From assembly GCF_013201625.1 (NCBI RefSeq), contig NZ_CP053839.1:1612001-1676000 (forward strand): DNA of 64,000 nucleotides, given 5' to 3'. Below the pieces are notes generated by a model that saw nothing but the letters and a program-made list of their open reading frames with translations, searched no databases and was not told the origin of the DNA. This stretch comes from Aliarcobacter lanthieri. GTDB taxonomy: Bacteria; Campylobacterota; Campylobacteria; Campylobacterales; Arcobacteraceae. The first letter of the stretch is position 1. Each line of letters opens with the position of its first letter. Of this stretch, positions 45,260 through 54,237 are shown piece by piece. Made by a program: the position numbers and the translations under genes.

Positions 45260-45891
45260 CTTAAACTAAATACCTTTTTATCTTCAATTTGTATAGATCC
45301 ATCGCTATTTAATATAGCTTTCTCAAGCGATACTTTTATACCATCGATAGTTGCTTGAAAAATTTTAGATTTTGTAAATTCTAACTTAAATTGACTAAAA
45401 ATTTGCTTCCATAAAATCTTTTTATCTAATTTGTAAAAATATATTTTTAAAAGTTCATCAATATCAACTCTTATATCAAGATTTCCATAGTCATTAGAAA
45501 CTTTAACTAAATTTAATCCTATTCCACAATACAATAATTCATTTGTTGTTGTTGTAATAGCCCCACCTATTTTTTTATCTTCAAAATAAAAATCATTTGG
45601 CCATTTTATATAAACTTTTGAACCAAAATCTTTTAAAACAATTTTCAATATATATGTAAAGTATATAGATGCACTTTGTAGCGGTAAATCTTGAGGTAAA
45701 TCAGATTTTTTCATAACAAAAGAGAAAAATAAATTTCCTTTTTCTCCAATCCAAGAATTTCCACGACTTCCAATTCCATTTGTTTGATAAGTTGTAAATA
45801 TACACAAAGGATTTTTGTATCCATTTACTTTTATATAATCTTTAATATAATTTTGTGTTGAGTCAACTTCTTTTAATTTTATAATTTCCAT
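45256..45891 (-). CDS. birA: Biotin-[acetyl-CoA-carboxylase] ligase
   Basis: A 211-residue biotin-protein ligase lacking the N-terminal DNA-binding domain of E. coli BirA, so it is an enzyme but not a repressor. Key motifs are STQNYIKDY, GIGSRGNSWIGEKGNLFFSF (biotinyl-adenylate loop, slightly degenerate relative to GRGRRGR) and KWPNDFYFEDKKIGG. It biotinylates AccB. In C. jejuni fmt directly precedes birA; here about 8 kb intervenes. Confidence 0.92.
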   Translation of the reverse strand: MEIIKLKEVDSTQNYIKDYIKVNGYKNPLCIFTTYQTNGIGSRGNSWIGEKGNLFFSFVMKKSDLPQDLPLQSASIYFTYILKIVLKDFGSKVYIKWPNDFYFEDKKIGGAITTTTNELLYCGIGLNLVKVSNDYGNLDIRVDIDELLKIYFYKLDKKILWKQIFSQFKLEFTKSKIFQATIDGIKVSLEKAILNSDGSIQIEDKKVFSLR

Positions 45892-45958
45892 TTGTAAATT
45901 ATATATAACATTATATTAAAACTTTAGATTAATATGACTTTTATAAAATAAGCATAAA

Positions 45959-45987
45959 AAAGGCTAAGAAGAAACTTCTTAGCCTTT
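45959..45987 (-). terminator. Terminator of atpE
   Basis: AAAGGCTAAGAAG, an AAA loop, then CTTCTTAGCCTTT: a perfect 13-bp stem 21 bases past the atpE stop. A run of six T on the minus strand follows. The strongest terminator in the window, which separates atpE from birA. Confidence 0.9.
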
Positions 45988-46008
45988 AGAGTTATAAGTC
46001 TGTAATTC

Positions 46009-46320
46009 CTATAGGAATGGATTTGCATATAATGCAATCATAGCAATAACAAGTGCATAAATAACTTGAGCTTCAATCATAGCTAAAGCAATGAACATTG
46101 TTGTCATTAATTTTCCACCAAGACCAGGATTTCTAGCAGTTCCAGCAATAGTTGCAGCAGCAGTATTACCCATACCAATAGCTCCACCAAGAGCAGCTAA
46201 ACCTAATCCAATACCTGCAGCAACTACAGAGTAAGCTTTTAAAGTTTCATTTGCAACTGCACCATCAGCAGCAAAAGCAAAACCAGCGATAGCTAGCATT
46301 AAAAGAACGATTTTTTTCAT
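46009..46320 (-). CDS. atpE: ATP synthase F0 c subunit (c-ring)
   Basis: A 103-residue proteolipid. A signal-like hydrophobic N-terminus (about 1-18) precedes the two c-subunit helices; the polar loop TARNPG and the proton-binding Glu in ALAMIEAQVIYALV are present. It is monocistronic with its own terminator, separate from the other atp genes, as is common in this phylum. The a-subunit gene (atpB) is not in the window. Confidence 0.95.
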   Translation of the reverse strand: MKKIVLLMLAIAGFAFAADGAVANETLKAYSVVAAGIGLGLAALGGAIGMGNTAAATIAGTARNPGLGGKLMTTMFIALAMIEAQVIYALVIAMIALYANPFL

Positions 46321-46471
46321 TCTATTTTCCTTTTATAAAATATTATTTGCAAAGTCTGTTCGGCTTGCGTATCCCTACTTAACACTTTGACAGCTGCAAT
46401 TTTATTTCAAGTAAACTAAAAATAAGCTAAATTTAATATAATTTTTGAAATTTTTAATTAAAAGGTTTACT

Positions 46472-47452
46472 ATGAAAAAAATATTTTTATCTATATTAAT
46501 ATTATCTTCTACTTTACTTGGCATTTTTTACATTGTCATTTTTACAAAAATTGGGAACCCATATATTTCAAAATATATTGAAAATACTATAAATAATAAA
46601 CAAAATAAATTTAAATTTAAAATTGATAACTTTGAGTTAAAAATAAATAAAATAAATATTACTGCAAATATAGATGAACTTTCAAAAATAAATTTATATG
46701 GTGATATATCTTTATTTGATTTAAAGTCAAAATTAAATTACTCTTTAGATATTCATGATTTATCAATATTTAATGATTTAATAAATACAAAATTATATGG
46801 AAATTTAAAAACAAATGGAATATTAAATATAGATATAAAGGAATCCAAACTTTATGGGATATCAAATATTTTTGATGGTAAATTAAACTTTCTTACTCAA
46901 AATAAGAATTTAAAATTAAATTTAGAAAATGCAAATTTAAATGACATATTAAAAACTTTAGATAAAAATATATTTTTTAATTCAAAAATAAATTTAAGTT
47001 TAGATTATAATCTCTTAAATAAAAATGGAAACATGAATATAAATTTACCTAATGGACATTTTATTAAAACAAATTTTACAGAATTAGTAAATAATTTTTC
47101 AAAAATTGATTTAACAAAAGAAATTTACCAAAATACAAACATATCTAGTATTATAGATAATAAAAAAATTACAAGTAATATCTTAATGATTAGTAAAAAT
47201 AGTGAAATTTCTTCTGATAAAACTTTTATTGATTTTGATAAAAATTATATTGATGGAAAATTTAATATAAAAATACAAAATAAAGAATTTAGTATTGATT
47301 TAAAAGATGATTTGAATAATCCAACAATAAGAATTGATTTAAAAAAGGAAATTGAAAAAAAGATAAACAAATTAGAAAATAAACTTGATAAATATTTAGA
47401 TAAAAATGAGAACAATAAAGAGCTAATAAAGGGCATTATGAAGCTATTTTAA
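46472..47452 (+). CDS. AT-rich membrane-anchored protein of unknown function (AsmA-like features)
   Basis: A 326-residue protein with one N-terminal membrane helix (MKKIFLSILILSSTLLGIFYIVIF) and a long extracytoplasmic region rich in Lys, Asn and Ile with alternating beta-type patterns (NLYGDISLFDLKSKLNYSLDI; LYGNLKTNGILNIDI). Such repeating LxGxLxxxG beta patterns resemble AsmA/DUF748-type lipid-handling proteins, but the match is weak and no family is claimed. The C-terminus is a charged coil. Start ATG 46472 has an AAAAGG ribosome site. Even by local standards it is AT-rich, which may mark relaxed selection or a transferred gene. Confidence 0.65.
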   Translation: MKKIFLSILILSSTLLGIFYIVIFTKIGNPYISKYIENTINNKQNKFKFKIDNFELKINKINITANIDELSKINLYGDISLFDLKSKLNYSLDIHDLSIFNDLINTKLYGNLKTNGILNIDIKESKLYGISNIFDGKLNFLTQNKNLKLNLENANLNDILKTLDKNIFFNSKINLSLDYNLLNKNGNMNINLPNGHFIKTNFTELVNNFSKIDLTKEIYQNTNISSIIDNKKITSNILMISKNSEISSDKTFIDFDKNYIDGKFNIKIQNKEFSIDLKDDLNNPTIRIDLKKEIEKKINKLENKLDKYLDKNENNKELIKGIMKLF

Positions 47453-47510
47453 TAATAATTATTACTAAAGCAAAATCAAAGCTTTTTTTTGCTTTAATTT
47501 CATATAGAAT
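47447..47510 (+). promoter_or_regulatory. Control region of the imelysin operon
   Basis: TAATAATTATTA, a perfect palindrome within 47450-47470, resembles a Fur box. Next, AAAGCAAAA (47466-47474) pairs with TTTTGCTTT, a likely terminator of the preceding gene. A TATAGAAT -10 element follows at 47503-47510, and an AAAGGAAA ribosome site precedes the ATG. Iron control is inferred. Confidence 0.4.
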
Positions 47511-47531
47511 TAATATAAAAGGAAATAAAAA

Positions 47532-48881
47532 ATGAAAATTGCAAAAAGATTTTTAATAAGTTTATCTGTAACAGCTGCATTAGCATTAAGTGCAAATGCA
47601 ACTTCTCCAAAAGATACAAATAAAACTGTTGTTTCTACTAAAGCACCTATTTTAGAAGCTTATGCGAATATAGCACTTGATAATTATAGTGATGCAGTAA
47701 AAGATGCAAAAGCTTTAAAGGAAGCTATTGATAAATTTGTAGCAAATCCTACTCAAGAAAATCTTGATAATTCTAAGAAAGCTTGGTTAGAATCAAGAGA
47801 ATCTTATGGTTCAACAGAAATTTTTAGACTTTCAAATGGTCCAATTGATGCAGAAGATGGTTGGATAGAAAAAGCTTATGGTTCTTTAGAAGGGCAAATT
47901 AATGCTTGGCCTCTTGATGAAAATATGATTGATTATACTATAGATGCAGATGGTAAATTAACTTCTGGAAATATTATTGATACAATTGGAAAATTTAATC
48001 CAGGAGGAGAAGATTCAACAGAAGTTGATGTAACAAAGATTACAATTGAAGCTTTAACTGAACTTAATGAAAATGGTGGAGAAGCGAATGTTTCTACAGG
48101 ATATCATGCAATTGAATTTTTATTATGGGGACAAGATCAAGATTATAACAACTTTTTAGAAGACAATATTACAAAAGGAGCTATGGTTGCAGGTCTTAGA
48201 CCACTTTCTGATTTTACAACAGATAAAAATGCAAAAAGAAGATTAGAATATTTAAGTGTTGTAACAGAAAAACTAGTACAAGATTTAGAAATAGTTAAAA
48301 GTGCTTGGGAAAAAGACATAAATGGAAATGCGGGGCTTTATAGAGCTGCATTTTTAGGAAAAATAAAAGGTAAAAACAAAGATAAAAATATCTCTAAAAA
48401 AGAAGCTTTAAAACAAATTATTGCAGGAATGGGAGTATTTATCAAATCTGAACTAGCAAATGAGAGAATTGCAGTTGCAGTACTAACTCCTAGTGAAGAA
48501 GACGAACACTCTTGCTTCTCTGACAATACTCATAGAGATTTAGTAAAAAATTATGAAGGATTTAAAAATATTTTAACTTCTACATATAATGGTAAGAAAT
48601 ATGGAGAAGCTCTAATTGATTCTTTAAATAAAGAAGATAAAGATAGAGTTTTAAAACTTATGTCTGATATTGAAGAGAAAATTGAAAGTGTTGATAGAAT
48701 TGCAAAAACTGAGGCACATTTTGATTATCAAATTAGACCAGATCATCCACAATCAAAAGTTTTAGTAAAATTAAAAAATGAGTTAAGAAAACTTGGTGAT
48801 GAGATGATCAGCGTTGCAAAAGCAAATAATATAAAATTAACAGAAGATGATGTTACTGATCCAGAAGAAACTCAACTATAG
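47532..48881 (+). CDS. Imelysin-family (IrpA-like) protein
   Basis: A 449-residue secreted protein: signal peptide (about 1-23, ending SANA) and an imelysin (peptidase M75-like) domain. The GxHxxE-type motif GYHAIEFLLWGQD (about 196-208) is the family hallmark; WLESRESYGSTEIFRL and the long helices complete it. Imelysin proteins are linked to iron uptake (IrpA, IcmP, EfeO relatives), and most are not active proteases. First gene of an operon with a di-haem protein, a second imelysin, a membrane hydroxylase and a cytochrome c peroxidase. Confidence 0.9.
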   Translation: MKIAKRFLISLSVTAALALSANATSPKDTNKTVVSTKAPILEAYANIALDNYSDAVKDAKALKEAIDKFVANPTQENLDNSKKAWLESRESYGSTEIFRLSNGPIDAEDGWIEKAYGSLEGQINAWPLDENMIDYTIDADGKLTSGNIIDTIGKFNPGGEDSTEVDVTKITIEALTELNENGGEANVSTGYHAIEFLLWGQDQDYNNFLEDNITKGAMVAGLRPLSDFTTDKNAKRRLEYLSVVTEKLVQDLEIVKSAWEKDINGNAGLYRAAFLGKIKGKNKDKNISKKEALKQIIAGMGVFIKSELANERIAVAVLTPSEEDEHSCFSDNTHRDLVKNYEGFKNILTSTYNGKKYGEALIDSLNKEDKDRVLKLMSDIEEKIESVDRIAKTEAHFDYQIRPDHPQSKVLVKLKNELRKLGDEMISVAKANNIKLTEDDVTDPEETQL

Positions 48882-48891
48882 AAATAACTCT

Positions 48892-50247
48892 TTGAAAAAA
48901 TTTATTTTATCAAATAGCCTTGTTGCAATATTTTGCACAGGGCTTTTTGCATTTAATATTCAAGATAATTATATATCAAATATAAAAGATAATAAACTTT
49001 TATTAAATTCAATTAATGGATTAAATGATGATGAATACGATAAATTTATGCTTGGAAGAAGTTTTTTTTCTATTCCATGGGTAAAAGCTCCAAGTATTAC
49101 AACAGCGAGGGATGGTCTTGGACCACTTTTCAATGCAAATAGTTGTATTTCCTGTCATCCAAAGAATGGAAGAGGAATTCTTTTTTCTTCTGATAATATC
49201 GCTTCAAGGTCAATTGTTGCAAGATTATCAATAAAATCAAATGATAGTCTAGAACATAAAAATATTTTAAAAGAAAAAGGGTATATTCCAGAACCTGTTT
49301 ATGGAAATCAATTAGCAATAAATGGTATATTCGGTGTAGATTTTGAAGGAAAAATAGATATTGATTTTGAAGAGAAAGAGATTATATTTCCAGATGGAGA
49401 AAAACAAATTTTGTTAAAACCTAAATATAGTTTAAAAGAACTCAATTATGGAGAACTGCATAAAGATAGTATAGTATCTTATAGAATAGCACAAACCTTA
49501 AATGGTATGGGATTAATTGATTTAATTTCAAATGAAGATATTCTAGCAAATGAAGATTTAGAAGATAAAAATGGTGATGGAATTAGTGGAAAAGCAAATT
49601 GGGTATATTCAAATATTACAAAAAAAATAGAACTAGGAAAATATACATGGAAAGCAAGTGTTGCTTTTTTAAAAGAACAAGTTGCATTTGCAGCATCAAA
49701 TGATATTGGATTAACTACAACTATTTTTAAAGATGAAAATTGCACAAAGTTTCAAAAACCTTGTAATGAAGCACCAAAAGCAAAAGATATAGATTTACCA
49801 GATAATAGACTTGATGCAATAACTTATTATTTAAAACACTTAAAAAGTTATAGTTCTAAAAGAACAAAAGAGTATGAAGAAGGTTTAGCTATATTTGACT
49901 CAATATCATGTTCAAAGTGTCATATTAGTAGCTTTAAAACAAAATTAGGTTTTGATATTTATCCATATTCAGATTTTTTACTTCATAATATGGGAGAAGA
50001 ATTAGCAGATGGAAGAGTTGAATTTTTAGCAAATGAACAAGAGTGGAGAACAGCTCCACTTTGGGGTTTATCTTTACATGAAAAGATAAATAAAGAAAAA
50101 CCTAGATTACTTCATGATGGAAGAGCTAGAAGTTTTCAAGAAGCAATTTTATGGCATGGTGGAGAAGCAAAAAATGCAAAAGAAGCATATATGAATCTCC
50201 CAAAAGAACAAAGAGAAAAATTAATTAAATTTTTAGAGGAGTTATAA
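48892..50247 (+). CDS. Di-haem oxidoreductase, DHOR/DUF1111 'thiol oxidoreductase' family
   Basis: A 451-residue periplasmic c-type cytochrome with two haem-binding motifs: CISCH (residues 85-89, followed by PKNGRG) and CSKCH (near 340). The LPDNRLDAITYYLKHL and RLLHDGRARSFQEAILWHGGEA segments are typical of the DHOR family. I place the start at TTG 48892, which gives a clean signal peptide (MKKFILSNSLVAIFC...); an in-frame ATG at 48847 would add a charged extension inside the previous gene. Located between two imelysin genes, as in the Pseudomonas icmP locus. Confidence 0.85.
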   Translation: MKKFILSNSLVAIFCTGLFAFNIQDNYISNIKDNKLLLNSINGLNDDEYDKFMLGRSFFSIPWVKAPSITTARDGLGPLFNANSCISCHPKNGRGILFSSDNIASRSIVARLSIKSNDSLEHKNILKEKGYIPEPVYGNQLAINGIFGVDFEGKIDIDFEEKEIIFPDGEKQILLKPKYSLKELNYGELHKDSIVSYRIAQTLNGMGLIDLISNEDILANEDLEDKNGDGISGKANWVYSNITKKIELGKYTWKASVAFLKEQVAFAASNDIGLTTTIFKDENCTKFQKPCNEAPKAKDIDLPDNRLDAITYYLKHLKSYSSKRTKEYEEGLAIFDSISCSKCHISSFKTKLGFDIYPYSDFLLHNMGEELADGRVEFLANEQEWRTAPLWGLSLHEKINKEKPRLLHDGRARSFQEAILWHGGEAKNAKEAYMNLPKEQREKLIKFLEEL

Positions 50248-51197
50248 TGAAAAAAATATTCTTAGTATTTGTATTTTTAGTTTCATCTGTTTTTGCAAAT
50301 GAATCTATTTTTAATAGTGTTATAAAAAATGTATCAATACCTGATACACAAAAAGCAATAGATGATGCAAAAAAATTACAAAATAATCTCACAAATAGTA
50401 ATTTTAAAGAATTTATAAAGTCTTGGAAAAAAGTAGAAGCTATATATTTAGCAGGAGAAATAGATAGTGACTATTTAGATACGCCAAGATATATTGATGT
50501 TTTCAATAACTTAAAAGAAGATTTAAATTCTCAAATGCAAAGAGTAATAGAAAGTAAATCTGATGTAAAAACTGCTTTATTTAAGAACTCATTTAAAACA
50601 GTTAATGCTTTAGAATATGTCTTATTCTCTTCACAAAAAATGAATGATAGACAAACAGAAATATCAAAAGAAATCTTAAATTCTATTATTTCAAAATTAG
50701 AAGAAATCAAAGAAGTTTATGAAAGCTATTTAAAGAATAGTGATGGTGAAGAAGATGAAATTGAATATAATGCAAAACTAATAAATACTTTAATAGCTTC
50801 AACTTATAGATTAAAAGAATGGAGAATTGGAAATCCTGGGGGATTCTCTGTAAAGTATAAAAATGATGCTAAAAACAATAGAGCAGAATATTTTTTAAGC
50901 CAAAGTTCTTTTGATGCAATAGATGCAATATTTGATGCACAAAGAGAATTAGTTTCAAACCAAAAATATTCAAATCTTGTAAATTTAGCAAAAAGTAAAA
51001 ATGCAGCATCAGATTTAGAACTTGTCTCTTTAAAAATAGATGAATCTAAAAAAGAATTAAAAAATCTAAAGAAAGATGATTTTTCAGATTCAAAAAAACT
51101 TTTTGATTTATCTTCACAAATTCATGATTTATACTATATTACAATTATAGAAAAATTGGGACTTAAACCAAATATTTTAGATGCTGATGGAGATTAA
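50247..51197 (+). CDS. Imelysin-family protein 2
   Basis: A 316-residue secreted protein: signal peptide MKKIFLVFVFLVSSVFA, then a helical imelysin domain with FIKSWKKVEAIYLAGEID and the second-copy pattern TVNALEYVLFSS, where the GxHxxE motif is degraded to VNALEYVLF. It resembles the shorter second imelysin of Pseudomonas icmP-like operons. Its start shares a base with the upstream stop (TAATG). Confidence 0.85.
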   Translation: MKKIFLVFVFLVSSVFANESIFNSVIKNVSIPDTQKAIDDAKKLQNNLTNSNFKEFIKSWKKVEAIYLAGEIDSDYLDTPRYIDVFNNLKEDLNSQMQRVIESKSDVKTALFKNSFKTVNALEYVLFSSQKMNDRQTEISKEILNSIISKLEEIKEVYESYLKNSDGEEDEIEYNAKLINTLIASTYRLKEWRIGNPGGFSVKYKNDAKNNRAEYFLSQSSFDAIDAIFDAQRELVSNQKYSNLVNLAKSKNAASDLELVSLKIDESKKELKNLKKDDFSDSKKLFDLSSQIHDLYYITIIEKLGLKPNILDADGD

Positions 51198-51200
51198 AAT

Positions 51201-52154
51201 TTGGAATATTTTGCATTAGATTTTGTATTAAATCCTAGTAAAAGAGTATTTTGGTTATATATTTTAAGTTCAATTTTTTTAGCAATATTATATTTTTACT
51301 ACTCAAAAAAGAGTAGTAAATTAATATTATCATCAAAATTATGGTTACATCCTAGTGCAAAATTAGACTATTATTACTTTATTTTAGCAAATATTGTAAA
51401 TTTAGTTATTATAGTTCCTCTGTTATTTAGTGCAAAAAGTATTGCCATAAGTACAAATAAGTTTTTATATTATAATTTTGGATATTTTGAAAATACAATA
51501 TTTTCATATTCACAAATCATTCTTTTATATACAATATCTATTTTTGTTTTTAGTGATTTTACAAGATACTGGTTACACAGGTTTTTACATACTATTCCTA
51601 TTTTATGGGAATTTCATAAAATACATCATAGTGCAAAGGTCTTAACACCAATAACTTTTTATAGAGTTCATCCAATAGAAAACTTACTATTTGGAATTAG
51701 ATATTCCTTAAGTATTGGATTTATAACTGGAATTTTTATATATTTATTTGGTGCAAAAATTGATATTTATATGGTTTTTGGTGTAAATATATTTATATTT
51801 ATATTTTCAGCTTTTGGATCAAATTTAAGACACTCACATGTTCCATTTGCATATTTTACATTTATAGAAAAATGGCTTTTATCTCCAAAACAGCACCAAA
51901 TTCACCATGATAAAAAGCATTTTGATAAAAACTATGGTGGATATATAGCTATTTGGGATAGAATATTTGGAACTTTAACATTATCAAAAGATGTAAAAAT
52001 TTTAAAATTTGGAATAAGAAAAAATCAAATGAGTGAATATTTAACTATCAAAGATTTATATCTTCGTCCATTTATAAATTTAATAAAAAAAGGGAAATTT
52101 TATGAAAAGCTTAAAAATACTTTTACCTCTAAGTTTAATATTTACAAATCTTAG
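51201..52154 (+). CDS. Sterol desaturase/fatty-acid hydroxylase family membrane protein
   Basis: A 317-residue integral membrane di-iron enzyme. Histidine boxes are HRFLH (about 123), HKIHHS (about 137) and HQIHHDKKHF (about 233), the three-box pattern of the FA-hydroxylase superfamily; about five hydrophobic segments are visible. The substrate is unknown. The start is TTG 51201 with GGAG eight bases upstream. It overlaps the next gene by 53 bases. Its place within an imelysin/cytochrome operon is unusual and not explained by known function. Confidence 0.85.
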   Translation: MEYFALDFVLNPSKRVFWLYILSSIFLAILYFYYSKKSSKLILSSKLWLHPSAKLDYYYFILANIVNLVIIVPLLFSAKSIAISTNKFLYYNFGYFENTIFSYSQIILLYTISIFVFSDFTRYWLHRFLHTIPILWEFHKIHHSAKVLTPITFYRVHPIENLLFGIRYSLSIGFITGIFIYLFGAKIDIYMVFGVNIFIFIFSAFGSNLRHSHVPFAYFTFIEKWLLSPKQHQIHHDKKHFDKNYGGYIAIWDRIFGTLTLSKDVKILKFGIRKNQMSEYLTIKDLYLRPFINLIKKGKFYEKLKNTFTSKFNIYKS

Positions 52155-53229
52155 TGCTGTAAATTTAACACAAGAAGATTTAGGAAGAACTCTATTTTTC
52201 GATACAAATTTATCAAAAAATAGAACTCAAAGTTGTGCTACGTGTCATAATCCTGAATATGCTTTTACAGATGATAGGGATAATGGCATCTCTAAAATGG
52301 CTTCACTAGGTGATGATGGAAAATCTTTAGGAGATAGACAAGCACCAACTGCTATGTATGCAAAATTTTCTCCAAAATTTCATTTCAATGAAAAAAAAGG
52401 ATTTTATACAGGTGGACAATTTTGGGATGGAAGAGAAACTGATTTAGAAGGACAAGCAGGTGGTCCACCTTTAAATCCTATTGAAATGGGAATGTCAAGT
52501 AAAAAAGAAGTTGTTGATAGATTAAAAGAGAATAGTCTTTATATAGATACATTTAAAAACTTATTTGGAGAAGAAATATTTAACGATGATGAGAAAGCTT
52601 ACGAAGCTATGACAAAAGCAATTGCTACTTATGAAAGGACAGATGAGTTTTCACCTTTTGACTCAAAATATGATAGATATTTAAAGGGTGAATATGATTT
52701 AACTCCTCTTGAAGATCTAGGGAAATCTATATTCTTTTCAAATAACAATAATTCTTGTTCAAACTGTCATATTCTAAAAGGTGAAGATAAAGAAGGAGAA
52801 ACATTTACAAACTATGAATATCATAATATTGGAACACCTATAAATCATGAATTAAGAGATAAAAATGGTGTAACTGCAATAGATAATGGACTTCTATCAC
52901 ACCCACAAATTGATGATATAAATCAAAAAGGGAAACATAAAACTCCTACTTTAAGAAATGTTGCAGTAACAGCTCCATATATGCATAATGGTGTTTTTAA
53001 AGATTTAAAAACTGTTGTTGAATTTTATGATAAATACAACAATAAAGATAGAAAAATAAACCCTGAAACTGGAAAGGAATGGGATGAACCTGAAGTAAAT
53101 GACACTATATCTTTAAAAGAATTAAAAGCTATAAAATTAACTGATAGAAAGGTGGAAGCTCTAGTTGCCTTTATGAAACTTTTAACAGATAAAAAATATG
53201 AACATCTTTTAGAAAATGAAAAGAAATAA
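52102..53229 (+). CDS. Di-haem cytochrome c peroxidase (CCP/MauG family)
   Basis: A 375-residue periplasmic protein with a signal peptide (about 1-19) and two CxxCH haem sites: CATCH (45-49) and CSNCH (219-223). GQFWDGRETDLEGQAGGPPLNPIEMG and the TPTLRNVAVTAPYMHNGVF segment, with the conserved Met/His region, are characteristic of bacterial CCPs, which reduce hydrogen peroxide, although some MauG-like members modify proteins. It starts inside the upstream hydroxylase gene and ends the operon. Confidence 0.9.
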   Translation: MKSLKILLPLSLIFTNLSAVNLTQEDLGRTLFFDTNLSKNRTQSCATCHNPEYAFTDDRDNGISKMASLGDDGKSLGDRQAPTAMYAKFSPKFHFNEKKGFYTGGQFWDGRETDLEGQAGGPPLNPIEMGMSSKKEVVDRLKENSLYIDTFKNLFGEEIFNDDEKAYEAMTKAIATYERTDEFSPFDSKYDRYLKGEYDLTPLEDLGKSIFFSNNNNSCSNCHILKGEDKEGETFTNYEYHNIGTPINHELRDKNGVTAIDNGLLSHPQIDDINQKGKHKTPTLRNVAVTAPYMHNGVFKDLKTVVEFYDKYNNKDRKINPETGKEWDEPEVNDTISLKELKAIKLTDRKVEALVAFMKLLTDKKYEHLLENEKK

Positions 53230-53341
53230 AATATATATTTCTTAGTAAATACTTATATCTAACTCTAACAATTAAAAACAAGCTCTGGCTAAGATTATAT
53301 TAATTATAATCTTAGCTTTATTCCATAAAAGGCTTAAGTAT

Positions 53342-54235
53342 ATGTTAGACCCAGTTTTACCAATAGCAATATTTTTATTAATTGGTTATTTATTCAAAAT
53401 AGTTTTTCAAGATAATTCAAAACAACTTGTAGATTTTATTATATATTTTTCATTACCAGCAATAGTATTTTCAAAGATTTATCCATTAACTATAGATTCT
53501 AGAATTTTAGCATTAATTATTATGTTTATAGGAATTATTTTATTTAATCTTTTACTATCATTTTTAGTAGGAAAATTATTAAAATTAAACCGATTACATC
53601 TTGCAACTTTTATGATTATGGCAACTTTTGGAAATACATCTTTTATAGGACTTTCATATATTGATGCATTTTATGGACAAGATTTTATAGTTTATGGTTT
53701 AATTTATGATATTTTTTGTTCATTCTTACTTTTAGTATCTGTTGGAGTATTTATAATAACTTGGGGAAGTGGAAGAAGAAATTCTGTTATAGATATATCA
53801 AAATCAATATTTTTATTTCCACCAATGATAATGTTTTTTTTAACAATGTTTGCAAAAAACTTTGAAATTCCAAAATTTTTAATATATACAGCAGATAATT
53901 TAGGTTCAACATTAGTTCCTATTGCAATGATTGCAATAGGAATGAAATTAGAGCTAAAATACATATTCTCAAAATTACATATTGTAACTACAGCAGTAAT
54001 TTTAAAAATGGTAATTGTACCAATCATAGTACTTTTTACTTTTGAATATTTTTACACAATTGATGTAACTTGGGTAAAAGTTACAATTATAGAAGTTGCA
54101 ATGCCTCCTATGACAATGGCTGCTGTTTTAGCTATAAAAGGTGGTTTAGATGAGAAAATTGCTATTAATTCTTTAGTATTAGGAGTAATTGCAAGTTTAT
54201 TCACAATTACTTTCTTTGTACAATATTTAGCGTAG
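53342..54235 (+). CDS. AEC-family transporter (auxin efflux carrier type)
   Basis: A 297-residue inner-membrane carrier with about ten hydrophobic helices in two inverted halves. FGNTSFIGLSYIDAFYG and the C-terminal EVAMPPMTMAAVLAIKGGLDE are diagnostic. Members export or import small organic acids such as malate or malonate; the substrate is unknown here. It converges on fmt with two bases between them and no clear terminator. Confidence 0.88.
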   Translation: MLDPVLPIAIFLLIGYLFKIVFQDNSKQLVDFIIYFSLPAIVFSKIYPLTIDSRILALIIMFIGIILFNLLLSFLVGKLLKLNRLHLATFMIMATFGNTSFIGLSYIDAFYGQDFIVYGLIYDIFCSFLLLVSVGVFIITWGSGRRNSVIDISKSIFLFPPMIMFFLTMFAKNFEIPKFLIYTADNLGSTLVPIAMIAIGMKLELKYIFSKLHIVTTAVILKMVIVPIIVLFTFEYFYTIDVTWVKVTIIEVAMPPMTMAAVLAIKGGLDEKIAINSLVLGVIASLFTITFFVQYLA

Positions 54236-54237
54236 TT

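Noticed and set aside
46321-46471. Possible tRNA or small RNA upstream of atpE
   Set aside because: No cloverleaf, T-loop GTTCRA or anticodon arm could be found; it is probably just promoter and leader sequence.
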